The notes beneath the pieces are model-generated. The model did no database searches. It saw nothing but the letters and a program-made list of their open reading frames with translations, and was not told where the DNA came from. From Nicotiana tabacum (taxonomy: Eukaryota; Streptophyta; Magnoliopsida; Solanales; Solanaceae), in contig NC_134082.1 in assembly GCF_000715075.1 (NCBI RefSeq), positions 142,712,948 through 142,776,947 of the forward strand: DNA of 64,000 nt. The letters run 5' to 3'. Position numbers and translations under genes: made by a program. Positions 49,309 through 59,563 of the stretch are shown here, in pieces. How positions within the stretch are numbered: the stretch's first letter is position 1; the number at the start of each line of letters is the position of its first letter.

Positions 49309-49398
49309 TACATGAGCACAAGGTGAATATAACCTTTACCATTTCTCAAATAACTTGCCAACAACTCAAGGTGATAAGGCTCGACCTAATATATATGT

Positions 49399-50073
49399 AC
49401 TTAGAAATCTCCCCATACGTAATTAAGGAGTAATTCATACTTTTATCAAGTGTATATGATTAATTTTTCTCGTATCTTAGATTTTCCATCCTTTTCCTAT
49501 TTGTTTGTTACCTTTTGCTTATTGACATAGTCAACTTGATCAATTATTTCGAGTCTTAACAGAAATTGCATGAGGAGGTTTTATGTTGTAAATTATTTTC
49601 TTAGTATATATATTAAAGACGAGAATACGTTTAAGACTTTCCGTAAAAGATCATTTTTAAGAGTTGGGCCAATCATATAGGATATATAGAGGTAGGATGC
49701 CACATGTCCTAATCTCTCTTGGTTACACAGTGCATATATAGTTGCCCTATCTGGTTCAATAAAAGCTCAAATAAGATGATGTACAAATAAAGCTAATTAA
49801 GGAAAGTACAATTAGTAATTACCAAATGAAACGATCATAGACAAAGCATAGGATCTGAAGCCGTATATCCATGTTATTGCAGGGTCATTCAGATACAAGT
49901 TAACGTAATACTGAAAAACTCTTGGAGCTTACGTAAATAATCACGTTGCCATGGCATCCCTATGTGGATACATGTGTTGTTCACTTTTTTCTGTATCAAC
50001 TTATTCACACCTTTATAGTTTGTAATCCACACAACCTCTGGCAGCTTTCATTTTCTTTGCTGCTATCTGTTCT
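49399..50073 (+). other. 5' flank of the aquaporin gene
   Basis: AT-rich single-copy-looking sequence between the truncated element A and the TATA box. I see no repeat found elsewhere in the window and no ORF. Confidence 0.5.
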
Positions 50074-50082
50074 TATATATAT
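50074..50082 (+). promoter_or_regulatory. TATA box of the PIP2 gene
   Basis: TATATATAT, 59 bp before the start codon, followed by pyrimidine-rich CTCTTTTCCATC, where transcription probably starts. Confidence 0.6.
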
Positions 50083-50140
50083 GCTCACAATTCTCTTTTC
50101 CATCATCTAAATAATTAAGAAGGGAAAAATAGGAAGACAC

Positions 50141-51754
50141 ATGACGAGAGACTATGTGGATCCGCCAGCAGCTCCGCTGTTTGATATGGCGGAGCTGAAG
50201 AAATGGTCTTTTTACAGAGCCCTCATTGCCGAATTTGTTGCCACCTTTCTTTTCCTCTACGTTAGCGTCGCTACCGTTATTGGGCACAAGAAGCAAGTTG
50301 GTCCCTGCGACGGCGTTGGACTTCTTGGTATTGCATGGGCTTTTGGTGGCATGATTTTTGTTCTTGTCTACTGTACTGCTGGGATCTCTGGTACTCAGTT
50401 TCATCATCTCCTCCTCTTCTTTTTATTTTGTTCTGTTTTCTTATTGAAATTTTTCCGTGAAGCGTATGCACTATTCTACCTACCCAAGTAGTGTCCGCCT
50501 TATTACAATTCAATTACTTATATGTGTAAGTGAGGTTATAACTTGGAGTTATAGAGGTTTAAATTGATACTTTATGTATTATTTATCGTATCGATCTATC
50601 ATAAATATTGACATTATATCTTTAACATATATTATTGTTAATCTTTTTCCACAAAGTGGTGTTGAATGAACCTCTAGTAGGAGGATGCATCCAGAAGCGG
50701 ATCCAGAATTTGAGGTTTATGGGTTCCTACCGTAATTTCAAATTAATATGTAATAATAACTGGTTCACAGTTAAATATTTACCAAAATTTAGTGAATTTC
50801 TTAATATAAATATAAGGTCTACGCAAGAGTTACTGGGTTCCCGGAAACCCGTAGTCTATGCACTAGGTCTGCCCCTGGATGCATCTGCCTTAATTTGAAA
50901 CAACATGATAGTTCAAACTTTGTAAGTTTTGAGGTTTGAACTTTAAAGAAGGTGTCTTGTGCCTTGTGGTAAGTTCAAGTTCAATATTTTATGACTTTTC
51001 TCAAAATCTCATTGCTTTGGATGTTGCAGAATAATAGAGATAAGGATGACAAGTTTTATTTTTGCTTTTCGGGCAAAGTTAGCAAAGTCACAGATTAAAA
51101 ACGTGACCTAATTTTGGAGTATTCCCGTCAGAAGGAAAGGATACGTAAGAAGGAAAGAAAAAACAATCTTTTTATTGGTCTTCCCCCACCCTCCTCTCTC
51201 TCTCTCTCGGTCCTTGAATTGAATACAAGGCACTTACCAAAGTGCCCATTCAGATAATTTGAAAATACTCATGCCTCTATATATTAAGCTGAATCGGATA
51301 CTAATTACAAAGAATTATTTCAAATGAATCACCAAAAAAGACTTATATTAATATGAATCACAAATGAGTACGCTTCAACCATAAAGTAAACATGATAAAA
51401 ACAAATTATAACAGCAATCTTATATTAATATCTTTTTGGGGTTAACGAATGTGTATAGGTGGGCACATAAATCCAGCAGTAACATTTGGGCTATTACTGG
51501 CAAGGAAGGTTTCATTACTGAGAGCGGTGGGGTATATGGTGGCGCAGTGCTTAGGAGCCATTTGTGGCGTTGGTTTAGTGAAAGGGTTCATGAAGCATGA
51601 CTATAACACGTATGGCGGCGGTGCTAATACCGTTGCAGTTGGCTACTCAACCGGCACAGCCTTGGGTGCTGAGATCATTGGCACTTTCGTCCTTGTCTAT
51701 ACCGTCTTCTCCGCCACCGACCCCAAACGCAATTCACGTGATTCCCACGTCCCT
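50141..51754 (+). CDS. PIP2: PIP2-type plasma-membrane aquaporin, exons 1-2 (3' exon(s) not in window)
   Basis: Exon 1 is 50141-50390 and exon 2 is 51459-51754, joined at Gly84 (TCTG/GTACTC ... TATAG/GTGGGC), encoding 182 residues of a family length near 285. [20 protein letters not shown] is the PIP2-type cytosolic start. TM1 (about 24-48), HKKQ..CDGVG, TM2 (about 60-80), the first NPA box in loop B ([13 protein letters not shown] 88-90), TM3, TM4 and loop D ([12 protein letters not shown]) follow. Exon 2 ends after the loop D Pro with GTAAGT at 51755. The protein forms water channels in the plasma membrane. The exon with the second NPA is missing up to 64000: intron 2 is filled by retrotransposons, so the gene is either split by a very long intron or truncated. 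No stop or frameshift in the visible exons. Confidence 0.93.
50391..51458 (+). other. PIP2 intron 1 (1068 bp)
   Basis: GT-AG, phase 1. It contains a hAT-type MITE (50692-50877), a CT microsatellite near 51195 and AT-rich sequence. ORFs 50635-50898 and the extension of exon 1 past 50390 are not coding. Confidence 0.9.
50692..50877. mobile_element. hAT-type MITE (186 bp)
   Basis: The 8-bp direct repeat GATGCATC flanks it (50684-50691 and 50878-50885). Terminal inverted repeats are CAGAAGCGGATCC and (right end, reversed) CAGGGGCAGACC, matching the CAGGGGCGG-type ends of plant hAT MITEs. No coding capacity. Confidence 0.88.
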
Positions 51755-52004
51755 GTAAGTTCCATGCGTCCTTATTTTTACAAAATATTCACTATCTTTA
51801 ATTTGAGAAAGTTGTTTGATTGCTTTGCTCAATTCATATATAATTTTATCTAATACTACTAAGTCTTTACTTAAACTAGAGAAAGCGTCTTAATTACGAG
51901 ATGCATATGGATAATTAGTTCAATAACATAGAGATTTGGTTGCACTGTACCCTTTGAACTTCAATGATAAAAGCTCTTTACCGATCAATCCTTAGCCTCC
52001 CGTT

Positions 52005-52125
52005 TTTTTTTCCGACTAAGCTTAGGCAAATGGGATTTGTCTATGCTGAGATTTGAACTCTGATCTCCAGGAATTGTACCGATCACTTTATTGTCCACTA
52101 TAGGCCACACTGCTAGGTGCCTTAG
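52005..52125 (-). mobile_element. SINE fragment (Solanaceae tRNA-derived type)
   Basis: The minus strand has a box-A-like TGGCCTATAGTGG and a box-B-like AGTTCAAATCTC, then CAAATCCCATTTGCCTAAGC, as in Solanaceae SINEs I recall. Its 5' end continues beyond the LTR element at 55379. The 3' tail is missing or degraded. Confidence 0.55.
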
Positions 52126-53169
52126 TGTCACAATGGTGATTTATGTCACTCAAATTCTGTCGAAGTTTCACTACCGCGCGGCAGTCAAGCCCAGTCTTAA
52201 CTTTAGCCTTTCCAAAAAACTTCGAATTATTTTACAGCATTTGGGACATAGAATAAATTTAGGCAACAATAAAAGTAAAGACACATACAAATTTACATGA
52301 ATCTCTTTCCAACTCGTATTAATATGTGAATACAAGAACACAATAAGCCAACCCTATGGCCAAGAACAAAGAACACCCTAGTTCCCTGCCCCAAAATGAT
52401 TTCTCACCCTTAGGAATACACTTAGACGAAATTTGGCTAACACATACGCCACAAGACTAAGTTCTGCCCATTTGGGACAGCCTTATGCACATATTTATAG
52501 TGCAGGCTGCCCAATTACACTTGGCAGCACTTTAGACAATCAGTTGGCAAGCCCTAACTGATGAGCAAACATAAGGAGCATGCTAAAAACGTGTATCACT
52601 AAGCCATACAATCAGCCTTGATCTAAAAATGTGCCTCCACTTAGCCCCATGATCAATCATGCTTGAATGGAGCAATTGTAACTGCTCAACCGCCCTGTCA
52701 TATGCATTGCATGCTTGTTTTGGCCAGTTTCTGCATGCCCAAGGCTGGCATTGTGCCCAGCCTTGCCCTTTGACACTGCTCCGCCCAATGCCATGACCAT
52801 AGCTTGCCGTATATTGACTTAGCCACACACGTCCATTGCCACAGCTACCCGCCTATGTCAAGTCGCCCTCAACTTGATCAAATTTTCCCACATTGATGTC
52901 ATTGCTTGGCCCACATTGCCTTGCATTGTCTTGCCATGTCTTGGCCCCTACGTTAACATGGCTTTGTCTTGCCATTATTATGCCAACCCGCAAGTCCATG
53001 TGAAATGCGACTTGCCTCCTTTCAAGGTACATTTTTCAACCTCGCATAGTCCGTCATGTCGAGCTATCCGTCAAGATGTTGCCCTCTTTTTCGCGTTGTG
53101 TGCCAAGGCCATCATGAAAATCCTTGTCGCAACCCACACCTGTCGGGAAACTTTGTCAAGGAGCTAACA
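52126..53169 (-). repeat. 3' LTR of the gag-only element (1044 bp)
   Basis: TGTCACAATG to GGAGCTAACA on the plus strand. It is clearly similar to 54332-55373, with scattered substitutions throughout. Confidence 0.92.
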
Positions 53170-53187
53170 AACCACCCCCACCCGAAG

Positions 53188-54265
53188 AATTCATCGTCCT
53201 CGACGAAGCGGTCGATCATTCAGCACCACCATAGGCCCTAAATATGCCGCCTTCTGCTCATGTTCTTCCTCATTCGGCTCATCTGCACTTTTTTCTTTAG
53301 CAAACAACATTGTACGTCGTTCAAGTTTTGGATAGTCCCTCACCATGTGTGGTCCTTTACAAATAAAACAGCCATCAAACTTGTTGTTTTGTCCCTTGTT
53401 CGTCGAAGGTCCAGCACATTATTTTTCCTTTCCATTGTTATTGCCCTCAATAGCATTACCTTTGTCATTCCCATTTTTCCTCCACTCTTTATCCTTGTCC
53501 TTGTTCCCGTTATTGGACTTGAAGTAGTAGAGAAATCAGAACCATTTTGTCCCAACCAAAAATCACCCAAGCGATGTCACTAGGAAGGTCTTTCACATTC
53601 TGCCTTTGATGTTCCATCTGTGCCCACCACTGCGGCCCGTAAAGGAAATTGTGCAGCTTGTCTTCCTCAGACATGTTGCTTATATCCAGCATCAAAGAAT
53701 TGAAATATTTGACATATTCTCTAACCGTTCCAGTTTGTTTCAACTTTTTCAAACGATCTCTAGCAATCCACCCCGCATTGTTAGGAAAGAATTGATCCTT
53801 CAACTTTTTTTCAGCCCTTCCCAAGAGTTAATTTTTGGCCTACCAGCACTTACATTGTCTGCCACGCGCGTCCGCTAGCCAATGCTTTGCATTATCTAAC
53901 AAGTATATAGTCGTAATGGTGACCTTGTCTTCATTTCAAACATAAGCAGCCTGAAAGTACTGCTCTATATCCCACTGGAAATTTTTGAGTTTCTTGGCAC
54001 TCCTTGCACCATTAAACTCTTTAGGCTCCGGAATTTTGACCTTGGTACGATCTACCCCGCACTAGACATCATCATTGCCAACAGCTCGATACAGCAACCC
54101 ATTTTCTGCTTTCATATTTATGCACTCTTGGCTCAGCCCGTTCATCTCTGCCTCAAGATAGGCAAGACGAGTCACGATAATTAGAAATTGATCACTATCA
54201 ACAAATTCGACGAGTGCCTCTAATGCAACAACTTTTTCCCTCAGTTTTGCGTTGCCACCAGCCAT
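53188..54265 (-). pseudogene. gag: Decayed gag of the gag-only element
   Basis: ATG at 54265 (MAGGNAKLREKVVALEALVE, a coiled-coil start), then a gag core: KVKIPEPKEFNGARSAKK, DQFFPNNAGWIARDRLKKLK, GTVREYVKYFNSLMLDI, MSEEDKLHNF. Near 53340-53390 is a zinc knuckle, CFICKGPHMVRDYP, in which the last Cys is Tyr. There are several stops (for example after residue 67 at 54062) and frame changes near 53850 and 53520. Non-functional. Confidence 0.85.
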
Positions 54266-54331
54266 CTTTCATGAAATTCAACCAATGAATGTTGTGTCTT
54301 TGCCCCAATCCAACCACACTCTAATACCAGT

Positions 54332-55373
54332 TGTCATAGGAGTGATTTATGTCACTCAAATTTTGTCTGAATTTCACCATTGCGCGCCAGTCAAACCCAA
54401 ACTTGACTTCAGCCTTTCCAAAACTTAGAATTATTTTACGACGTTTGGCCTTAGAATAAATTTAGGTAGAATTAAAAGTAAAGACACACACGAATTTACA
54501 AGAATCTCTTCCCAACTCGTATTAATATGTGAATACAAGAACACAATAAGTCAACCCTATGGCCAAGAACAAAGAACACCCTAGTTCTCTGCCCCAAAAT
54601 GATTTCCCACCCTTAGGAATACACATAGACAAAATTTGGCTAACACATATGGTGCAAGACTAAGTTCTACCCATTTGGGACAGCCTTATTCACATATTTA
54701 TAGTGTAGGCTGCCCAATTACACTAGGCAGCATTTTAGACAATCAGTTAACAATCCCCAACTGATGAGCAAACATAGGGAGCATGCTAAAAACGTGTATC
54801 ACTAAGACATACAATCAGCCATGATCTAAAAACGTGCCTCCACATAGCCCCATGATCAGTCATGCTTGAATGGGGCAGTTGTAACCACTCAACCACCCTA
54901 TCATGTGCATTGCATGCTTGTTTTGTCCAGCTTCTGCACACCCAAGGCTGGCATTACGCCTAGCCTTTCCCTTTGACACTGCTCCATCCAATGTCATGAC
55001 CATAGCTTGTCGCATATTGACTTAGCCGCACACGCCCATTGCCACAGTTACCCGCCTATGTCAAGTCGCCCTCAACTTGATCAAATCTGCCCACATTAAT
55101 TGCATTGCTTGTCCCGCATTGCCTTGCATTATCTTGCCATGTCTTGGCCCCTGCTTTGACATGGCTTTGTCTTGCCATTGTTATGCCAACTTGCACGCCC
55201 ATGTGAAATGCACCTTGCCTCCGTTCAAGGTGCGTTTGTCACCCCCCGTATAGTCCATCATGTTGAGCTGCCCGTCATGATGTTGCCCCATTTTTCAAGT
55301 TGTGTGCCTAGGTTATCATGAAAATCCTTATCACAACCCACACCTGCCGAGGAACTAAGTCAAGGGGCTAACA
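54332..55373 (-). repeat. 5' LTR of the gag-only element (1042 bp)
   Basis: TGTCATAGG to GGGCTAACA on the plus strand; the partner of 52126-53169. Confidence 0.92.
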
Positions 55374-55523
55374 CTTAGCCTCCTGGTTACTAAGGTCTCA
55401 AATTTTAATCTATTAGTGTGCTCTTGAGGGTGCCAATGTTTGTAAACTAGTGTTATAGATATCAACAAAAACACCATACTTGATGTTTTATACTTTAATA
55501 CCACACAATATGGGGGTGATTTT

Positions 55524-56403
55524 TGTGGTGTCCAATTTTTTGCGTGCACAGATTATAGAAAGACCTGGTTCTTCTATGTGTTCCTTATACTACTGTTGCG
55601 GAATAATAAATGCGAAAAGTAAAGAACACAAGTATTTTTTTATGTGGAAAATACCTTGCTCAAAAGGTGAAAACCATGACCTACTACTGAGTAGGATTTT
55701 TCCCAACACATTAGAAAATCACTGAGCCAAAACAACATTTGCAAAACTCTTTGTAAGACTAAGGATTACCTCTAATCCCTTTGTGGAAACCAGCCTCTAG
55801 CTGTTACGATAAATTTAGGTTAACTCTAACTTGAATACAACACTCAGAGTACCTAGTACAATTGCTTCTAGATAAAGCTAAAAAGTACAATTTGAAACAC
55901 CTATTAAAATGAAACTAGAATAAAAGATACACACTTGGAACTGGTTCTTCTATCTGGTTCATGTAGCTTCAGGTTCACATACTTGAATCATCGAAGAATT
56001 GCTTGCAAAATGCCTTGCTATTTTGTTGTTAACTCATGCGTAACTTCAGCGTTTATACGTACCTGTAAAATAATAACATCCCAAAATATATAGAGTTAGT
56101 AGAATAGAAAATAACAAGAGTTCCAATGCTATACTCTTCCTTGGTGGAAGAGTTCTACTTATCTTCAACTTCTAACTCCTCCCTTATCTAGGATAGAATT
56201 CTCTTAGTAAGGAGTCCTTCTCGTTATCAAATTATGCAACATTTTCATTTAGGAGATATCAAATATAACCACTTAATCTTATCTCCTTCGCGTGCATACC
56301 TTGTGCCCGAATTCTGCCCGTGTCTGTGTACACTGTGTATGGACCTGGTTAATGCTTGAGTTTCTTTACCAATCATTAAAACGAACTTCACTTGGGCCAA
56401 TAA
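55524..56403 (-). repeat. SIRE-type 3' LTR (limits approximate)
   Basis: The inner limit is set by the PPT-like AAAAAGGGAAAATT (minus, about 56402-56415), after CATCATC; the outer limit by TGTGGTGTCC (plus) at 55524. Without the partner LTR the outer limit is a guess. ORFs inside (55480-55725, 56245-56427) are not genes. Confidence 0.55.
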
Positions 56404-56888
56404 ATTTTCCCTTTTTGATGATGACAAACTCTGTACTTTTCATAAGCATAAGCCATGTTTCAACTCAGCTCAACATCAATACAATGTTAGAACATTTTCC
56501 ATTTTAAAGTTACTAATCATCAAGGACCCGGTTCATTAGGTTATAAACATCACAGTCCAAAGTAAAAAGCATAACCTATCTTCCCCTTTTTTGCATCATC
56601 GAAAAGATGAATAATTATGTTAGATAACCAAATTTTAATAGATATTACTCATAGCCACTAAGGCTATTTCAAATGCAATCATGGAGTCAGGTATCATATA
56701 TCAATCTAATGATATTAGCTATCTAAGAAGCATCAACAAATAGTTAGAGCACAAAAATAGTTAACGTTGATACTAGTCATCCACAAAGTATAAAGAAAAA
56801 TAAAGATACTGGATCATGACCAAAAAGAACAAAAAGAAATCTCATCCAAGTCACTGGTTTGTCTAACTAGGCTAGAAAGGTTTTAAGG

Positions 56889-58965
56889 CTAGTAAGGACC
56901 AGGTTCTTGGTTTGTGGCCTGAAGCAGCTTCAGCATATCATGAAGAATGCCATAATTCTTCTCTTTCTCCTTTGCAAGCTCAGCCGTGAGAGCATCCCTC
57001 TCAGTTTCTACTTCAGCTAGCCTCTTTTTCAGCCTCTTAATCTCCGCATTCTTAGCCTCACTCTTCTGCACCAAAGCTCGCACTTTGCTATTTACAGTTT
57101 TCTTCTTGGATGAACCAGGTTCTTTAAGAGTAGTGTGGACTTCATAGTCATATGCAATCAAAGTGTTTTTCCCAAAGTGATCCTTACTAGTACTAACTTC
57201 CCATTTCTTGAGAGGTACATTGAAGTGAGCAAGTACAACTATAAGAATGAAACCATAGGGTATAGCATGAGTTTTGGTGCTAGTTAGAACCCTATCAAGA
57301 AGCTGGATGATAAACCCAGTCTAATTGATTTGCCTCCTACTGTCCAAACATTCTATAAGGACCAGGTCCATGAATATAGCAATGCGCCTTCTTTCCTGCA
57401 TGGGCAGCACAACCTTGTTAACAAATTTAAACAACACTCTATAGGGTGGCTTCATCTCACTTTTGTATATAGCCTTAGGCTCAAGCTTTTCCTCATTGTC
57501 ACCAAACTTCCTTGTATTGGCAAGTAAGATAGGGAGGTTTTCTAGGCTTGGCCATTTTAACTTTTTGTAGTCATTGTACCATTCAGCAAGTACTCACAAA
57601 AAATTTCCCAACTCCTTGTCATCAAAGCCCACAGTCACCCCATCTACCACATTGGTGACTCTGCCATTTTTATCTCATAATTTACCATGAACTCCACAAT
57701 CTCATTTCTGGCAAGCTTTCCATCCATCTGAAGGACCATGTCCTTCTAACCCTACAGTTGTAGTTTTTCCAGCAGCATCAGCATTCCTTCCTCCTCCAAG
57801 TCCTTGAGGAATCTACCTTTCAAGATGGTTCTTTTCCCAAACTTAACCATCTTGTCCTTCTTCGCATCAGTTTCTTCTTCTTCTTCGCTCTCTTCTTCCT
57901 CCACTACTTTCACTTTTCTGGACTTCATGGCAGACCTGGTTCTTTTTGCCAAGGTAGAAGGTTCTGCTGATTTTGTTTTCAAACGAGACTTCTTTTTAAA
58001 AGTCTTGATTTTCTTTGCTTTTGGATTCACAACCTCCACCTCTTTTGCCTCCTCTTCATCATGAAGGACTAGGTCAATCTCCTCAATTTCAGTCAACAGG
58101 CTTAACCACCTTCTTCTTTCCTTTTGCAACAATTTTTCTTTTACTTTCTTTCAATACTTTCTCAAGTTCAGTCTCACTCTATTTCTTCTGACTCCTTGTA
58201 ACTCTTCCTCTTGTGGGAGGAGTCTCTACAAGGATAGAAGAGACAAACTTTCTCGTCTTGTTTGCTCTAGGAGTTCCAGGAATTTTAACTCTTGAAGTCT
58301 TCTTCCGTTTTGAATTGTAGCTGTCAGACACTCGTTTCAGTAGATCTTCGAGGGGTTCCTGTACTGGTCAAACAGGTTCTTGAACATTCTTCCCCAACCT
58401 AACCAACCCCTCAGCAGCTTCTCCAGATCCACTACCTCCTTTACCTCTCAAATTTTCTTCTCCAGTAGATTCCTCACTCCACATTACCATAGCTCATATT
58501 TCTTAAGTCAAACTCATAGGAGTATGTGAAGATTCAACCACTCCTTGTTTTCCCGTTCCCCTCAGATCGCCTTTAACACCCTCACTCTCTTTTTCTTTTC
58601 TCCTTTCATTTTTTACCATCAGTTTCAACCCCAACAATATTTCCCACCAGAACAAACCTGTTTTCCAAATTTCCAGCAAACTCCGAGATTATTTTATATG
58701 TAATTTTAGGTCCATATGTTACATGTTCTGTTTCAAAAGAAACAGTTTCTTCCCCCTCAGTAGCAGAATTAGATGATTCTTCAGATTTTTGGGGTTCTTA
58801 TGGGATTTCTTTCAATTGTTCATCTAACTTCTTATATAATTCACTCCCTACCATAGTCTTACGAGCAAGTATCGTGAATCTTCTTTTCTTAGAGAGAGGT
58901 GTGGTTGAAGGTGTGGGTGTGGATTCTTTGGGTGGTGATGAGGGATTTTTAGATATGTTAGCCAT
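56889..58965 (-). pseudogene. Env-like extra ORF of the SIRE-type element
   Basis: ATG at 58965 (MANISKNPSSPPKESTPTPS), a Ser/Pro/Thr-rich start; a Lys/Glu-rich highly charged middle (57752-58132, with acidic runs); and a coiled-coil end (56889-57161, KSEAKNAEIKRLKKRLAEVE). It lies where SIRE elements carry their env-like ORF. Many stops and at least three frames are used. I see no clear signal peptide or membrane span, so env is a positional label only; it may instead be a plant-transposon-type protein. Confidence 0.55.
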
Positions 58966-59563
58966 TGATGGTTAGAGGATGAGAGAAGATGAGTATGTGC
59001 ATGTTTAGAAGATGAGAGAAGATAGAGAGAATTGTTTGGTGGCTGGAAATTTAGAAGTGAAGAAATAGCTATGGCCTAATCAATATAAAGAGGGAGAATT
59101 TAATTGGGTAACGGCAACATTTTAAGAAGCTCAGAAGTCTAATCAGACTGGGAGTCAGTTTGAAAAGTCATTAAGGACTCCCCCTAGAATCTAGGCACTT
59201 ATTGCATTTTAGAACTCTCTTTGGATGAAACTGGTTCATTTCGTAATGGATAAGCTCAAGGAGGTTAGCATTAAATGGAACTCTACTTTCGATCATAATC
59301 CACATATAATTAATTCCAAATATGCAGAGTAGAGAGTACATACCATATAATCTTGATGAACTAGGTTCTTCACTGAGAAATCTCTTGTGTAAATCTAAAG
59401 TTTTCAAGAAAATAAAGATAATATCATTAGAGATTAATGAGACATTTTAGTACATGGCACAAGAGTATACTAGAGAAAGTATAAGACTGAGCAAAATCAA
59501 ATCTAATTATGTACAAAGTTCACAAATTTTCTAACCAAATTTTTTAGTTAGAACTGATGCCTT
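58966..59563 (-). other. Spacer between pol and env-like ORF
   Basis: AT-rich, no convincing coding sequence; ORF 59171-59407 has no recognisable features. Confidence 0.5.

Larger units (their letters stand above)
12658..49398 (-). mobile_element. Element A: non-coding large LTR element (LARD-like), disrupted by four insertions
   Basis: Minus orientation. The 5' LTR is at the right (42471 onward) and the iMet-type PBS reads TTGGTATCAAAGC just left of 42471. The internal region is 40245-42470 plus 15208-17703 (about 4.7 kb), then PPT AAGTGAGGGAGAA and a 3' LTR beginning TGTAATGACCC at 15207. I find no gag or pol in the internal region. Tat1 cuts the left LTR, Tat2 the internal region, and a solo LTR plus element B the right LTR. 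The right LTR stops matching near 49398, so the end next to the aquaporin is truncated. LTR ends and promoter layout resemble Del/Tekay chromoviruses, so A may be their non-autonomous derivative (inference). Confidence 0.8.
42471..49398 (-). repeat. Element A, 5' LTR, split by two insertions and truncated
   Basis: LTR segments are 42471-43256, 45961-46152 and 49309-49398; the solo LTR and element B fill the gaps. It begins (plus) TTCATGACCC next to the PBS. Homology to the left LTR stops in CCTAATATATATG near 49398, so about 1.8 kb is lost at the side facing the aquaporin gene. Confidence 0.8.
52126..55373 (-). mobile_element. Gag-only non-autonomous LTR retrotransposon (3.25 kb)
   Basis: The target duplication CTTAG is at 52121-52125 and 55374-55378. 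Minus orientation: PBS TGGTATTAGAG at 54319-54329 (iMet type, one mismatch), two bases from the right LTR; PPT GGGTGGGGGTGGTT at 53170-53187 beside the left LTR. The internal region is only 1162 bp and holds a decayed gag; no protease, RT or integrase. It must have been mobilised in trans. Confidence 0.92.
51755..55523 (+). other. PIP2 intron 2, start; filled by insertions
   Basis: The donor GTAAGT at 51755 is intact. Native-looking sequence 51755-52000 is followed by a SINE fragment, the gag-only LTR element, the other side of the SINE (55379-55400) and about 120 bp before the copia element. No aquaporin exon 3 motif (second NPA, GTGINPARS type) is readable in any frame. Confidence 0.75.

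Noticed and set aside
50391..50491. Continuation of the aquaporin ORF past 50390
   Set aside because: The GT donor at 50391 and the exact join to GGHINPAVT at 51459 show that it is intron.
52005..52125. tRNA gene on the minus strand
   Set aside because: Box A and box B are present but no cloverleaf can be folded; it fits a tRNA-derived SINE better.
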